From assembly GCF_004193775.1 (NCBI RefSeq), contig NC_041002.1:17603535-17667534 (forward strand): a stretch of DNA of 64,000 nt. The letters are read 5' to 3'. The number at the start of each line of letters is the position of its first letter. The first letter of the stretch is position 1. Both the position numbers and the translations under genes were made by a program. This document shows, one piece after another, positions 34,066-44,211 of this stretch. The stretch comes from Glycine soja. Lineage: Eukaryota; Streptophyta; Magnoliopsida; Fabales; Fabaceae. The notes below the pieces were generated by a model, which saw nothing but the letters and a program-made list of their open reading frames with translations, had not been told where the DNA came from and did no database searches.

Positions 34066-35130
34066 CTAGCTCTGCATGCTGAGGCTCATCTGGTATAGGC
34101 AATCATGGGTCTGCACATGTGCCCGGTGGTTGGCTGCCTGCTGGCGAACCAAATGCCGTAAATACTGCTCCATGTCGAATGACCCAGCCGGGCCAGCCTG
34201 ATGAGGTGGTGGTGGCGCGCCCGCGGCCTGTGGAGTATTCCCCTGAGCCTGTCTCTGGGTGCAGTACTTCTCAATAAAAGCCCGGGTGATGGGCGGCCGA
34301 ATCACCTTGGTAGGTGCAACGGGGACTCCGAACGACTGGCAGAGTCCTGTGATCAGTGCTGGAAATCCCAGGGCCCTGTTGGACTTATCTAGGTCCAAAG
34401 GGTGCCTAGTAGGCGCCATACCTGCAAAAATATAGATGGCATCAGCGATCAACTGAGCCACATGGATGCTCATTCGCGTCAGGATGGCGTACACCAGCTG
34501 ACACTTCGGCAGGGGGAGGTCGGAATTATGATCGGTGGGCAGGATGTTGCTGAGCAGCAAAGTCATCCATATCTGAGTCAGGGTGGTCATGTTGGTGCGC
34601 ATGATCCGCACCCGCCTTCCAGCAGCAGTCCGGGCAAAATCCTGCCCCGGTATACATAGCAACTGAGCGATAGCCTCCTCATCGAACCCATCAGACCGGT
34701 TCCTCCTCTGGCCATACTCGCACTCCTGGCCCTCTTCCAGCACCAACGGATATCCCAGGAGCTGGCCGATAGCATCGGCATCAAACGGGATCCACTGACC
34801 CCTTACCCAGGACCTCATGTCGCGCACACCCTTCTCTGTTGGCCAAGCATTGGCATAAAATTCGAGGACTATTTCTGGATCGAACTTGGCCATGGGGGTA
34901 ACTAGTGATGCCCACCGCCGGCGACCTATCTCCTCCTGGAAATCCGCATACTCATCGTCCCTGAGCTGGACGCGTCGCTCCTGGAGAAATGACCATCCCT
35001 TGATGGCCTCGAAGCACTGCTGGTGTACGGCGCTCCTAAAGCGGTGACTGTCATACTCAGGAGCGGAACTAGTTCCTTCGGCCGCCTTATCCTTCCTGGA
35101 CCTCTTTGAGGCAAGCTTCCTCGGGGCCAT
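34066..35130 (-). CDS. ORF3: putative plant transposon / env-like protein of Ogre-B
   Basis: Uninterrupted 354 codons from MAPRKLASKRSRKDK. An upstream ATG at 35145 is possible, but a splice acceptor (TTCGCAG, AG at 35135-35134) lies between the two, so I prefer the downstream start. Seen: basic N-terminus, the block LVTPMAKFDPEIVLEFYANA (residues about 85-105), RSWVRGQWIPFDADAI, LPLPKCQLVYAILTRMS, then a proline-rich stretch (GAPPPPHQAG) and a glutamine-rich tail. No signal peptide and no clear membrane segment. Known: similar proteins are annotated as putative plant transposon protein (Pfam Transposase_32) or envelope-like protein in Athila-type elements. It sits 2.1 kb downstream of pol, the env position. 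Function unknown. Confidence 0.75.
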   Translation of the reverse strand: MAPRKLASKRSRKDKAAEGTSSAPEYDSHRFRSAVHQQCFEAIKGWSFLQERRVQLRDDEYADFQEEIGRRRWASLVTPMAKFDPEIVLEFYANAWPTEKGVRDMRSWVRGQWIPFDADAIGQLLGYPLVLEEGQECEYGQRRNRSDGFDEEAIAQLLCIPGQDFARTAAGRRVRIMRTNMTTLTQIWMTLLLSNILPTDHNSDLPLPKCQLVYAILTRMSIHVAQLIADAIYIFAGMAPTRHPLDLDKSNRALGFPALITGLCQSFGVPVAPTKVIRPPITRAFIEKYCTQRQAQGNTPQAAGAPPPPHQAGPAGSFDMEQYLRHLVRQQAANHRAHVQTHDCLYQMSLSMQS

Positions 35131-37227
35131 TTTCTGCGAAGGCAAACATTTGGAAAGTTAGTTTTACCAAGAAATGCTACTCTTAAAACAAAAATGGCAT
35201 ACAACCTCCTCCAATAAACACAAACATCAATGTAAATTTAGAGCAAACTCATGCACATACTCCCTTACGAACATTCACTCGCACAAGATATTCTTCTACC
35301 TAAAAAAATGCACCGATGCGCAATCAAGGAACCTTTGTTACCTAGATTTATCTATGTGTACTTCCAAGGTGTATTTGCTACCTACATCACATGAACTTTC
35401 TTGGCTAAATTTACATACATGCATACTCAAAGCATCTTGGCTACCAAAAATTGCACACGTGCACATTCTGGCATTTCTAATACCTATGCATATACAAACC
35501 TTGTGATGAATCTTGGCTATCTACACAATAAGGTGCTACATTTCATGTTGTATTCAAGTGTTTTTGCTACCTAAAAGCCGCATGTAAATTCAAGTATATT
35601 TCCTTTTGCTGACTAAAATTGCATTCAAATTAAAAGGTATTTTTGTAATGTATTTTCTTTACATAACATGCAACATATATATATTTTTTGTGAGACATTT
35701 TGACTACCAAAAATTACATGTACATACATCCAAGTATTTCGCTACCACACCCAAAGTGTAAGTTGCCAAAGGTATTTTGCTACCTATCCTAAACCTATAC
35801 ATTTATGATGAGCAAAATTCCTAAACATCTAGGGGTAGGGAAATTATCGTAGCGTGGCTCATAGCTGATTGCTGGCCAAAAAAAGGTAACTTTACCCAAT
35901 ATGCACCCACTCTTGTGTTCTTTTGCATAAAACTTTGGTTCCTAGGTCTAGGATATATGTGGGGCAATTACTCTAGCCTTTTCGGGAATGAATGCATGTC
36001 CCAAAAAATAGAAAATATGTGCAAACCAAAATGCCCCACGGGTTGTTTCCCTACGAAAACCACGCGCTAATGCCATTGAGGCATTTCACCGAAAACTTGG
36101 TGGGTGCGCGTTTAGGCATTAATAGCAAGAGAACGGGGACAATGTGGCATGTCCCATTGCTTCAAAATGCATTATAGGCCTAGGGCCATCCCATACAAAC
36201 CCCCAATTCGACCCAATCAAGCAAGAAAACAAACCAAAATTGCCCCACATATTTGAGTATATCCCCACAATTTAGAGCACCAAAAGGAGATCAAAATACA
36301 CCAATGAAAAGCTAGAAAGCTTAAGGATGGAACACTTACTTGTTGGTGATGAATAAAAGCGCAAAACGGAATCGAAGAATGCGAAAAGTAGAGACCCTAG
36401 GGGTGCAAACTCGTAAATTCCGTGGGTATGGCTTTTGAAAGGGGGGAAAAGAAGTTTTTGAATGCAAAAACGTCCCCCCTTTCGTCACTCTTATATTTTG
36501 GTGCAGGGGTTGCTCGCGCAGGCAAGCTAACCTGCATTTTTTTTTTTTTAGAGGAACATTAACCATGTCCCCTCCTTCCTTATGGGTTAGCGTTTTGCCT
36601 AACTTGAACTTACTTAAGTTAGAATTAGGCGTTGATTACTTATTTTTAAAACAAACAAATAGCAAAAGAAAACTGCGAATACAAAGGATACGGGGCTGCC
36701 TTGCAGCGACGTTCTCTGCTTGTTTAGCACAGAGAAGGGGCAACGATCAGTCGGTCGTGACCCCATCCCCAATTGCATCCGTTCCTAAGTACCTGCAAGT
36801 AATAAACAACCAGGTACGGCCAATCCTGACCGCATCGTTGTCTTACCTTGGGTTGGTTTCTGCTGTTCATGTTTTGTCCCCACCCCAGAAGGTAGCTCAA
36901 GATGATCCTGCCCCTGTTTTACCACAACAATATGCATGCGTATGCGTATGCATGAATGTTTTCAAATGCAACAAATTTGAGCGAAAGTTGGTTTAGGTTC
37001 AATTTTAATTAAGCGCTTGGGGCATCCCATGAACTGAGCGGAAAGTCTCAGGTGATCACAAATTAATGCAAGGTTTGAAACCAACGTGAGGACTAAAGCC
37101 TCGAATCTACGTTCATTTCTTTGAAAGATTGTAACGAGAGATACAGTAGACGGGGAATCCCTGGGGGAAATCCAGAAAACACGTTAAGATAAAGAACATG
37201 CAGCGACATCCTTAATTGCCCCAGATT
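35131..37227 (-). other. Spacer between pol and ORF3 of Ogre-B
   Basis: Noncoding. 35330-35800 is a degenerate array of roughly 60-bp units around TTTGCTACCTA. Near 36500-36520 on the minus strand ATATAAGAGTG is TATA-like, downstream of a block similar to the LTR core promoter (GCTTGCCTGCGCGAGC). This suggests a possible internal promoter or an old LTR piece. 36570-36990 shows nothing recognisable; the frame 36565-36996 has no known protein. Confidence 0.45.
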
Positions 37228-40200
37228 CTAAGCATAATATCGCTTGACGACATCAGAATTCACAGGCGAAGGTAGCTCTTCGCCATCCATGTTGGTAAGC
37301 ATCAGGGCTCCTCCGGAAAAAGCCCTTTTCACAACAAAAGGCCCTTCGTAGTTTGGGGCCCATTTTCCTCGATTGTCCTTGACGGCATGGGATATTTTCT
37401 TTAGCACAAGGTCTCCCTCATGGAACTTGTGCAAGCGTACCTTCTTGTCGAATGCATTCTTCATTCTGTGCTGGTACAAGCGCCCATGCCTCATGGCCGT
37501 TAAGCGCTTACCCTCAATGAGGTTGAGCTGGTCATAGCGCGTTTGGGCCCACTCTGATTCCTTTAATCTGGATTCTGCCAAGATCCTTAATGACGGGACT
37601 TCTACCTCAAACGGTAACACAGCCTCCATCCCATACACCAATGAGAACGGCGTTGCCCCAGTTGACATTCGCACTGAAGTTCGGTAACCGTGTAACGCGA
37701 ATGGGAGCATTTCGTGCCAATCTCTGTATGACACGGTCATCTTTTGGATAATCTTTTTGATATTCTTATTGGCCGCTTCCACGGCTCCATTCATCTTTGG
37801 CCGGTAGGGTGTGGAATTGTGATGCTGGATTTTAAACTCCTCGCATATTTCCCCCATCATCTTGTTATTCAGGTTGGTGCCATTGTCCGTGATAATCTTC
37901 CTTGGCAAACCATATCGATAGATGATCTCTTTCTTAATGAACCTGACCACCACACCCCTCGTGACATTGGTATAGGAGGCCGCCTCGACCCACTTGGTAA
38001 AATAATCTATCGCTACGAGGATGAAGCGATGACCATTTGAGGCCTTGGGCTCAATGGCCCCGATGACATCTATCCCTCGCATGGAGAAAGGCCAAGGGGC
38101 GGACATGACATTCAGAGGATGTGGTGGAGCATTGACATTATCTGCGAACGCTTGACATTTGTGGCACTTCCTCACATGGACACAACAATCACTTTCCATG
38201 GTAAGCCAGTAATAACCTGCTCTTAGGATCTTCCTGGCCATAGCATGCCTGTTGGCGTGCGTTTCAAACGAGCCCTCATGGACTTCCTCGATCATGTGAT
38301 TTGCCTCCCTGGCATCCACACACCGCAGGAGTGTCATGTCGTGGTTTCTCTTATACAGTATGCTTCCGCTCATGAAGAAACCGGCTGCCAACCTTCTCAA
38401 TGTCCTCTTATCATTGTCGGCAATCTCTGGCGGGTATTCTTTGCTTACGACATATCGCTTGATGTCGAAATACCAAGGCTTTCCGTCTCGTTCCTCTTCT
38501 ACTTGGCAACAATGCGCGAGTTTGCCACGACACCAAAATTCAATGTAGGGTAGATCCCCGTGCGGCGTCAGCTGGAACATAGACGCCAAAGTAGCAAGCG
38601 CATCCGCCATTTGATTTTCCTCGCGGGGAACATGATGGAAGGAGATCTCATCAAAGGTCTTAGCCAATTCCTTGATATAGGCTTTGTAGGGTATCAGCTT
38701 GGGATCTCTAGTTTCCCATTCCCCTCTCAGCTGATGGATTACCAACGCTGAGTCGCCGTACACCTTGAGTAGTTTGACATTGGAGTCAATCGCTGCTTGG
38801 ACGGCCAGGGCACATGCTTCATATTCGGCCATGTTGTGGGTGCATTCGAATCCTAGCCTGGCTGTGAAAGGTACACATTGATTGTCCAGAGAGACCAATA
38901 CTGCCCCAACGCCATGGCCTAGAATGTTTGACGCTCCGTCAAACCATACGGTCCATTTGTCCCGATCTTCGTCCAATTTTTCCTCAAACAAGGCCATGAT
39001 GTCCTCATCTGGGAATTCAGGATGCATGGGCTGATAGTCGTTAAGAGGCTGTTGAGCCAAATAATCTGCTAAGGCACTTCCTTTTATCGCCTTTTGGGTG
39101 ACGTAGACTATATCAAACTCGGATAGCAGGACTTGCCACCGAGCAATTCGTCCCGTGAGGGCTGGCTTTTCAAAGATGTACTTAACCGGGTCCATCTTGG
39201 ATATCAACCAGGTAGTATGGCTCAGCATGTACTTCCTTAGGCGATGGGATGCCCATACTAAAGCACAACACGTTCTTTCGAGCAAGGAGTAGTTCATTTC
39301 ACAGGTCGTGAACTTCTTACTTAGGTAGTAAACAGCGCGCTCTTTCTTTCCGGATTCGTCATGTTGCCCCAGCATACACCCCATTGACTCGTCTAAGATT
39401 GTCATGTACAAGATGAAAGGCCTTCCAGGTATTGGTGGCATAAGTACGAGAGGATTCATTAGGTACTTCTTGATCCTTCCAAAAGCCTCTTGGCAATCCT
39501 CATTCCAGTGATCAGTTTGGTTTATGCGTAAGAGCTTGAACAACGACTCACAAATGGCGGTGAGCTGCGATATGAATCTGGCAATATAATTCAAGCGTCC
39601 CAGGAAGCCTCGGACTTGCCTCTCAGTACGAGGTTCTGGCATTTCAAGGATGGCCTTCACCTTTTCGGGGTCTACCTCTATCCCTTTCTGGCTCACGATG
39701 AAACCAAGCAATTTCCCTGATTTGACCCCAAAGGTGCACTTGGCGGGGTTCAACCTTAATTGATATTTCTTAAGCCTTTCGAACAACTTCCACAGGTTGA
39801 CAAGGTGTTCTTCCTCGGATTTAGATTTAGCAATTATGTCGTCTACGTAGACCTCGATCTCTTGATGCATCATATCATGGAACAAAGCTACCATGGCCCG
39901 TTGATAAGTTGCCCCAGCATTCTTAAGTCCAAAGGACATCACCTTGTAACAGAACGTCCCCCACAGGGTGACGAAGGTAGTCTTTTCCATATCCTCTGGC
40001 GCCATCTTTATCTGATTGTAACCGGAGAAACCATCCATGAAGGAAAATAAAGCGAAATTGGCCGTGTTATCTACGAGGATATCGATGTGTGGCAAAGGAA
40101 AATTGTCCTTGGGACTGGCCCGATTCAGGTCCCGATAATCCACACACATTCGTACTTTCCCATCTTTCTTAGGGACCGGTACAATGCTGGCAACCCATTC

Positions 40201-40675
40201 TGGGTACTGAGCGACGGCCAGAAAACCAGCGTCAAATTGCTTCTTCACTTCTTCTTTTATCTTCAAGGATGTTTCGGGCTTCATCCTTCTCAATTTCAGC
40301 TTTACCGAGGAACACTCGGGATTTAGAGGTAATCGGTGCTGTACAATGTCAGAACTCAAACCGGGCATATCTTGGTATGACCAAGCAAAGATGTCTTGGT
40401 AGTCTCTTAGCAGGATTATTAATTCTTCACGAATAGGCGCGGTAATACCTGTGCCTATTTTTACTTCCCTTTTCCCATTGCCAATTCTCAAGTCTACTAG
40501 TTCTGTTTCTTCTTGATGAAGCCCCATTTCTTGGTCCTCATGGGCGACCATCCTTTCTAATTCCGGGGGAAGTCCCACATCCTCGTTCCCTTCATCTTCT
40601 GTTTGATTCGTTTCTTGCTCAAAGTTGATAGGCGGGTCCCAGGTATTAGTACCTTCGAGGGACTCGTCATCGGAT
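37228..40675 (-). CDS. Ogre-B ORF2 exon 2: RT, RNase H, second RNase H, integrase
   Basis: Open over the whole exon: 1148 codons after the acceptor, no stop. Residues below are counted from 40578. RT: VRMCVDYRDLN and the catalytic IEVYVDDIIAKSK (about 245). First RNase H: ILYMTILDESMGCMLGQHD to about 520. Second RNase H (about 545-680): WFDGASN, NMAEYEA, YGDSALVIHQLRG and ENQMADALA, with all acidic catalytic residues visible. Integrase: HHCC finger (HANRHAM...CHKCQ, about 760-805), then the DDE residues in GIDVIGAIEP, IITDNGTNLNN and NGAVEAANKNIKK, and a C-terminal tail ending VVKRYYA. Dual RNase H is typical of the Tat/Ogre lineage. It would copy RNA to DNA and integrate it. Expression needs splicing to exon 1, which has two stops here. 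Confidence 0.93.
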
Positions 40676-40856
40676 CTGCCGTTTTAAAAAGTAAAGAAGT
40701 AAACATGCAAATGGATGAGAATGGGTAGAGACGTAGGAACAGATGAAGAAAGATCCTTGTATTATAAATTCAAAACAAAGGACACAAAGCCTTAACAAAA
40801 GAAAAACTCTAAAGCCTAGGCCCAACTATAGAGTTTTTAAAACCATAAAGGTTTAC
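40676..40856 (-). other. Intron between protease and RT, Ogre-B
   Basis: 181 bp. Donor ATAAT|GTAAAC (GT at 40856-40855), acceptor ACGGCAG|ATCC (AG at 40677-40676). Splicing joins AT to A, making ATA, and continues TCC GAT GAC GAG in frame with RT. Without splicing the frame ends at a TAA that overlaps the donor. The intron contains short stops in all frames. Confidence 0.82.
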
Positions 40857-43800
40857 ATTATGCTCGTTGCGTAAATGCCGGGGCGTTCCTCCACTTGCCA
40901 ATTTCCTAGCTGGAAATCAGGAGGGCATGGTCGTACCAAATCCAATGTACTCGGAACATCATCTTCGTATATCGCGACCACTTGACCTTCGTCTCCCAGA
41001 CCCGCGCTTATAAAGCTTCTACTCATGTGGCAGGGCGGGCTTCCTTCAACCATACTTCCCGTGATGCTTTGACCACCACTCTTTCTTCCCGTGATGCTTC
41101 TCTTTATATCAGCCTGAGTGGGTTTATAGCCTCAACCATACTTCCCACGATTTCCTTTGGCATTTATCAAGCTAGTTATGCCGCCGTTGTCTTTGCCTAA
41201 ACCCATTCCGGGTTCATAACCGTTCCCCAACATAACTCGGGCCATCATTACTGCTGCATCGGACAGGCAAGCTTGCCCAGAGAAGGAGTCCACGGAGGAA
41301 ATGCTTACCACCTCAAAAGACTGGAAAGCAGTTTCTAATGACTCCTCTGCGGCTTCCACATAAGGCATAGAGGATGGGCAGCTCACCAAGATGTCTTCCT
41401 CGCCTGATACGAATTTCAACTTTTGGTGGAGTGTTGAGGGAACAACTCCTACTGAGTGGATCCACGGGCGCCCCAACAGACAGCTGTAGGGGGGGTTAAT
41501 ATCCATTATTTGGAAGGTAACTTGACAGGTGTGAGGGCCTATCTGTACTGGGAGATCGATCTCTCCCCTAACCTCTCGGCGGGTGCCGTCGAAGGCACAA
41601 ACCACCATTGAACTTGGCTTTAAGTGGGAGGCATTGAATGGTAATTTCTCCAAAGTGCTCTTAGGCATCACGTTTAAACTGGAACCATTATCGATGAGCA
41701 CCTTGGCTACGATTTGGTCCATACACTTGACTGATACGTGCAAAGCTTTATTATGCCCTCTCCCCTCGGCGGGGATTTCTTCTTCGGCGAAGGCGAGATA
41801 GTTGTTGGCAGTGATATTTTTGACCAGCCCTCCGAAACCTTCTACCGAGATATCTTGGGCCACGTGGGCCTCGTTCAAAACCTTCACTAGCAGAGCCCGA
41901 TGAGGCTCGGAGCTCATGAGTAACTCCAACAGCGAGACCCTGGCCGGGGTTTTGTTGAGCTGTTCGATAACCTTGAATTCGCTCTGCTGAATTATACGGA
42001 GGAACTCGCTGGCTTCCTCTAGCGACACCTCCTTTTTACCATCCTTTTTCTCCGGAAGGCCTTTTACCGGAATATCTTAATTCGAAGCGTGGGGTGCTTC
42101 GCCATCTTGTTCCTCCCCCACTTTTCCTTTTCCCTTGACGTCCGCGGGTTGGACTGGTAGGTCCGGAGGCGCGAACACACGACCACTACGGGTCACACCA
42201 CTCAGTCCCGTGACATTTGTTACTTTAGCCGACAACGAGCTGACGTCGGTGGCTTCTTCTTCCTTCTCCCTCGGAGGTGTATATCTCCATGGTACTGCGT
42301 GGCTATTTTGGTATGGGAAAGGAACAGGTCTAGCTGCTAAGGGGTGTCCAGGCTTTTGCGAAGCTGTGCCCTTGGTGAAGTATATCACCAAGGGTTTGGG
42401 CCTCACAACACCGCTCCCATCCGTAGACTGCATGCATATATGCTGCTCTTCTCTTCCTTCACTGCCAACTTCCAGTCGACCTTGATCTATCATTTGCTGT
42501 AACAATTCCTCTACTCCCAAACATGTTTCCATGTCATGCAGCTCACCGGAATGCAGTAAACAGGAATCCTCCTTATGCCCACCATGGGGAATCATGCCTC
42601 CCTTTTGTAGGGCCTCAAAGATAAATCTCCTAGGGGTTGCCACATCCTTTAAAGGTTTAGACCTGCGCGGCCTATCAGACTCAACGGCGTTAACCGCTCC
42701 CCCTCCATGATTGGCGAGCGGGTTGGTTCTCACATTGGGCCGATCCTCTTGGAAAGTCAGCCATCCAGCATCTATCAAATGTTGGACCTTGTATTTAAGG
42801 GCCAAGCATTTTTCAATGGAATGCCCCTGGACACCCCCATGGTACTTGCAAGTTGCATTAAGGTCATACCACTTTGGGAAAGGGGGTTGGAGGACCTTTC
42901 CGGGAGTTACCACGGCCAAATGGTTGGCGATGAGGGACGGCAAGAGGTCTTCGTATGTCATTGGGAGTGGGGTGAATTCTTGAAATGGCCTCGGAGGGAA
43001 GTTCCTTGTTCCTTGGGGAGCTTCCCTCTGGGTGGGTGTCTTAGGCTGCACAGGTGCCGAACTAAAGGCGTTCCCGGTATGAGCCGAGAAGCTCGGGTGA
43101 TGTTGCGCGTACTGATGGGTACCATGAGGTGTCTGCGGGGGTTTGACCCACGCGGGTGTTGAAGAGACGGCATGGGCATCTCCTTCCTTCCTTTTTGCCC
43201 CCGTAGTCCCGATTCTTTTGGCATTTGCACTTGTGGAGGAAACGTAATTGAACTTTCCTCTTTTCAACCCTACCTCGATTCTTTCCCCGGCGAACACTAG
43301 GTCCGTGAAACTGGACGACATGTAACCTACTAGCTTCTCATAGTAGAACACTGGCAGAGTGTCTACCATCATGGTGATCATCTCTCTCTCAACCATGGGA
43401 GGAGCTACTTGTGCCGCCAGGTCTCTCCACCGTTGTGCGTATTCTTTAAAGGTTTCGCCCTCTTTCTTGAACATATTCTGCAGCTGAGTGCGATCGGGAG
43501 CCATATCGGAATTGTGCTGATATTGCCTTAGGAAGGCAGTAATCAGATCCTTCCAAGTACGGATACGGGAAGCTTCCAAATTAGTGTACCAGACTACCGC
43601 GGCTACGGGCTGTTGAGGAGGCTCTCTTTCAAGGACGGGAGAAGCAATATGGCCCGCATCGTCTTGCAAGACGGGTGGTGAGTAGTTGGGCGGCAATCCA
43701 TAAGGGTAAGCCGCTCGGTTGTATCCCAGGTGAGGGCTGCCATCATGCCCCAGTGTGTCCCTTCCCCGTCCTACTATGTTTGAGGGAGGATGGTGCGCGG

Positions 43801-43975
43801 TTGCCAAGAGAGTTGGGTCTGCTTCAGCAGCCGAACTGACAGCGGCAGCGATGGCCGCGTTTTTCTCCATGAGCTGCCTCATTCCTAACATGGCCTCCAT
43901 CATGGAGGCCATCTGTTCTTTCAGAGCCGACATGTCGGCTTTCATCTGTTCCTGTGTCTCCTCTTGATCACCCAT
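40857..43975 (-). pseudogene. Ogre-B ORF2 exon 1: gag, protease and G-patch (two stops)
   Basis: Starts MGDQEETQEQMKADMSALKE. Gag core: NLEASRIRTWKDLITAFLRQ and RWRDLAAQVAPPMVEREMI. Knuckle CKYHGGVQGHSIEKC is CX2HX5HX4C, not the usual CCHC. Protease: VAKVLIDNGSSLNVMPKS (about 41700), active site DNG. G-patch: MLGNGYEPGMGLGKDNGG (about 41200). A TAA at 42079-42077 (GAA to TAA by comparison with copy C) and a TGA at 41134-41132 (TTA to TGA) interrupt it. Near 43600 about 139 codons present in copy C are missing in frame (PQQP joined to VAAVVWY), so the first part of the gag core is lost. Not functional as it stands. Confidence 0.88.
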
Positions 43976-44211
43976 CGTTCTAGATTTGGATCTGGTGCGA
44001 TAGGGATGCCTTGTGGCGCATTTAGTTATGGTGTTTTTCCCTAAAAAAACCAAACGTGAGGAGTGGGTAAAGAAAGAAAGATTGCATGCTAGAGATAAAA
44101 TGCAGGAGTGATTTGATTCGCACAAGCTTTTTTGGAGTAGAAACATGGGACCAACTCATTTTATTTCAAAAAGTTGTATCTAGTCAAGGTCTGAGAGACC
44201 ATACAAGTTTC

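Noticed and set aside
36565..36996. 143-codon plus-strand ORF
   Set aside because: No known domain, lies antisense in the Ogre-B 3' region, and its end overlaps sequence shared with Ogre-C that is noncoding.
42135..42485. Plus-strand ORFs opposite gag and pol (for example 42135-42485, 37744-38040, 53598-54080)
   Set aside because: Shadows of the minus-strand Ogre coding sequence.
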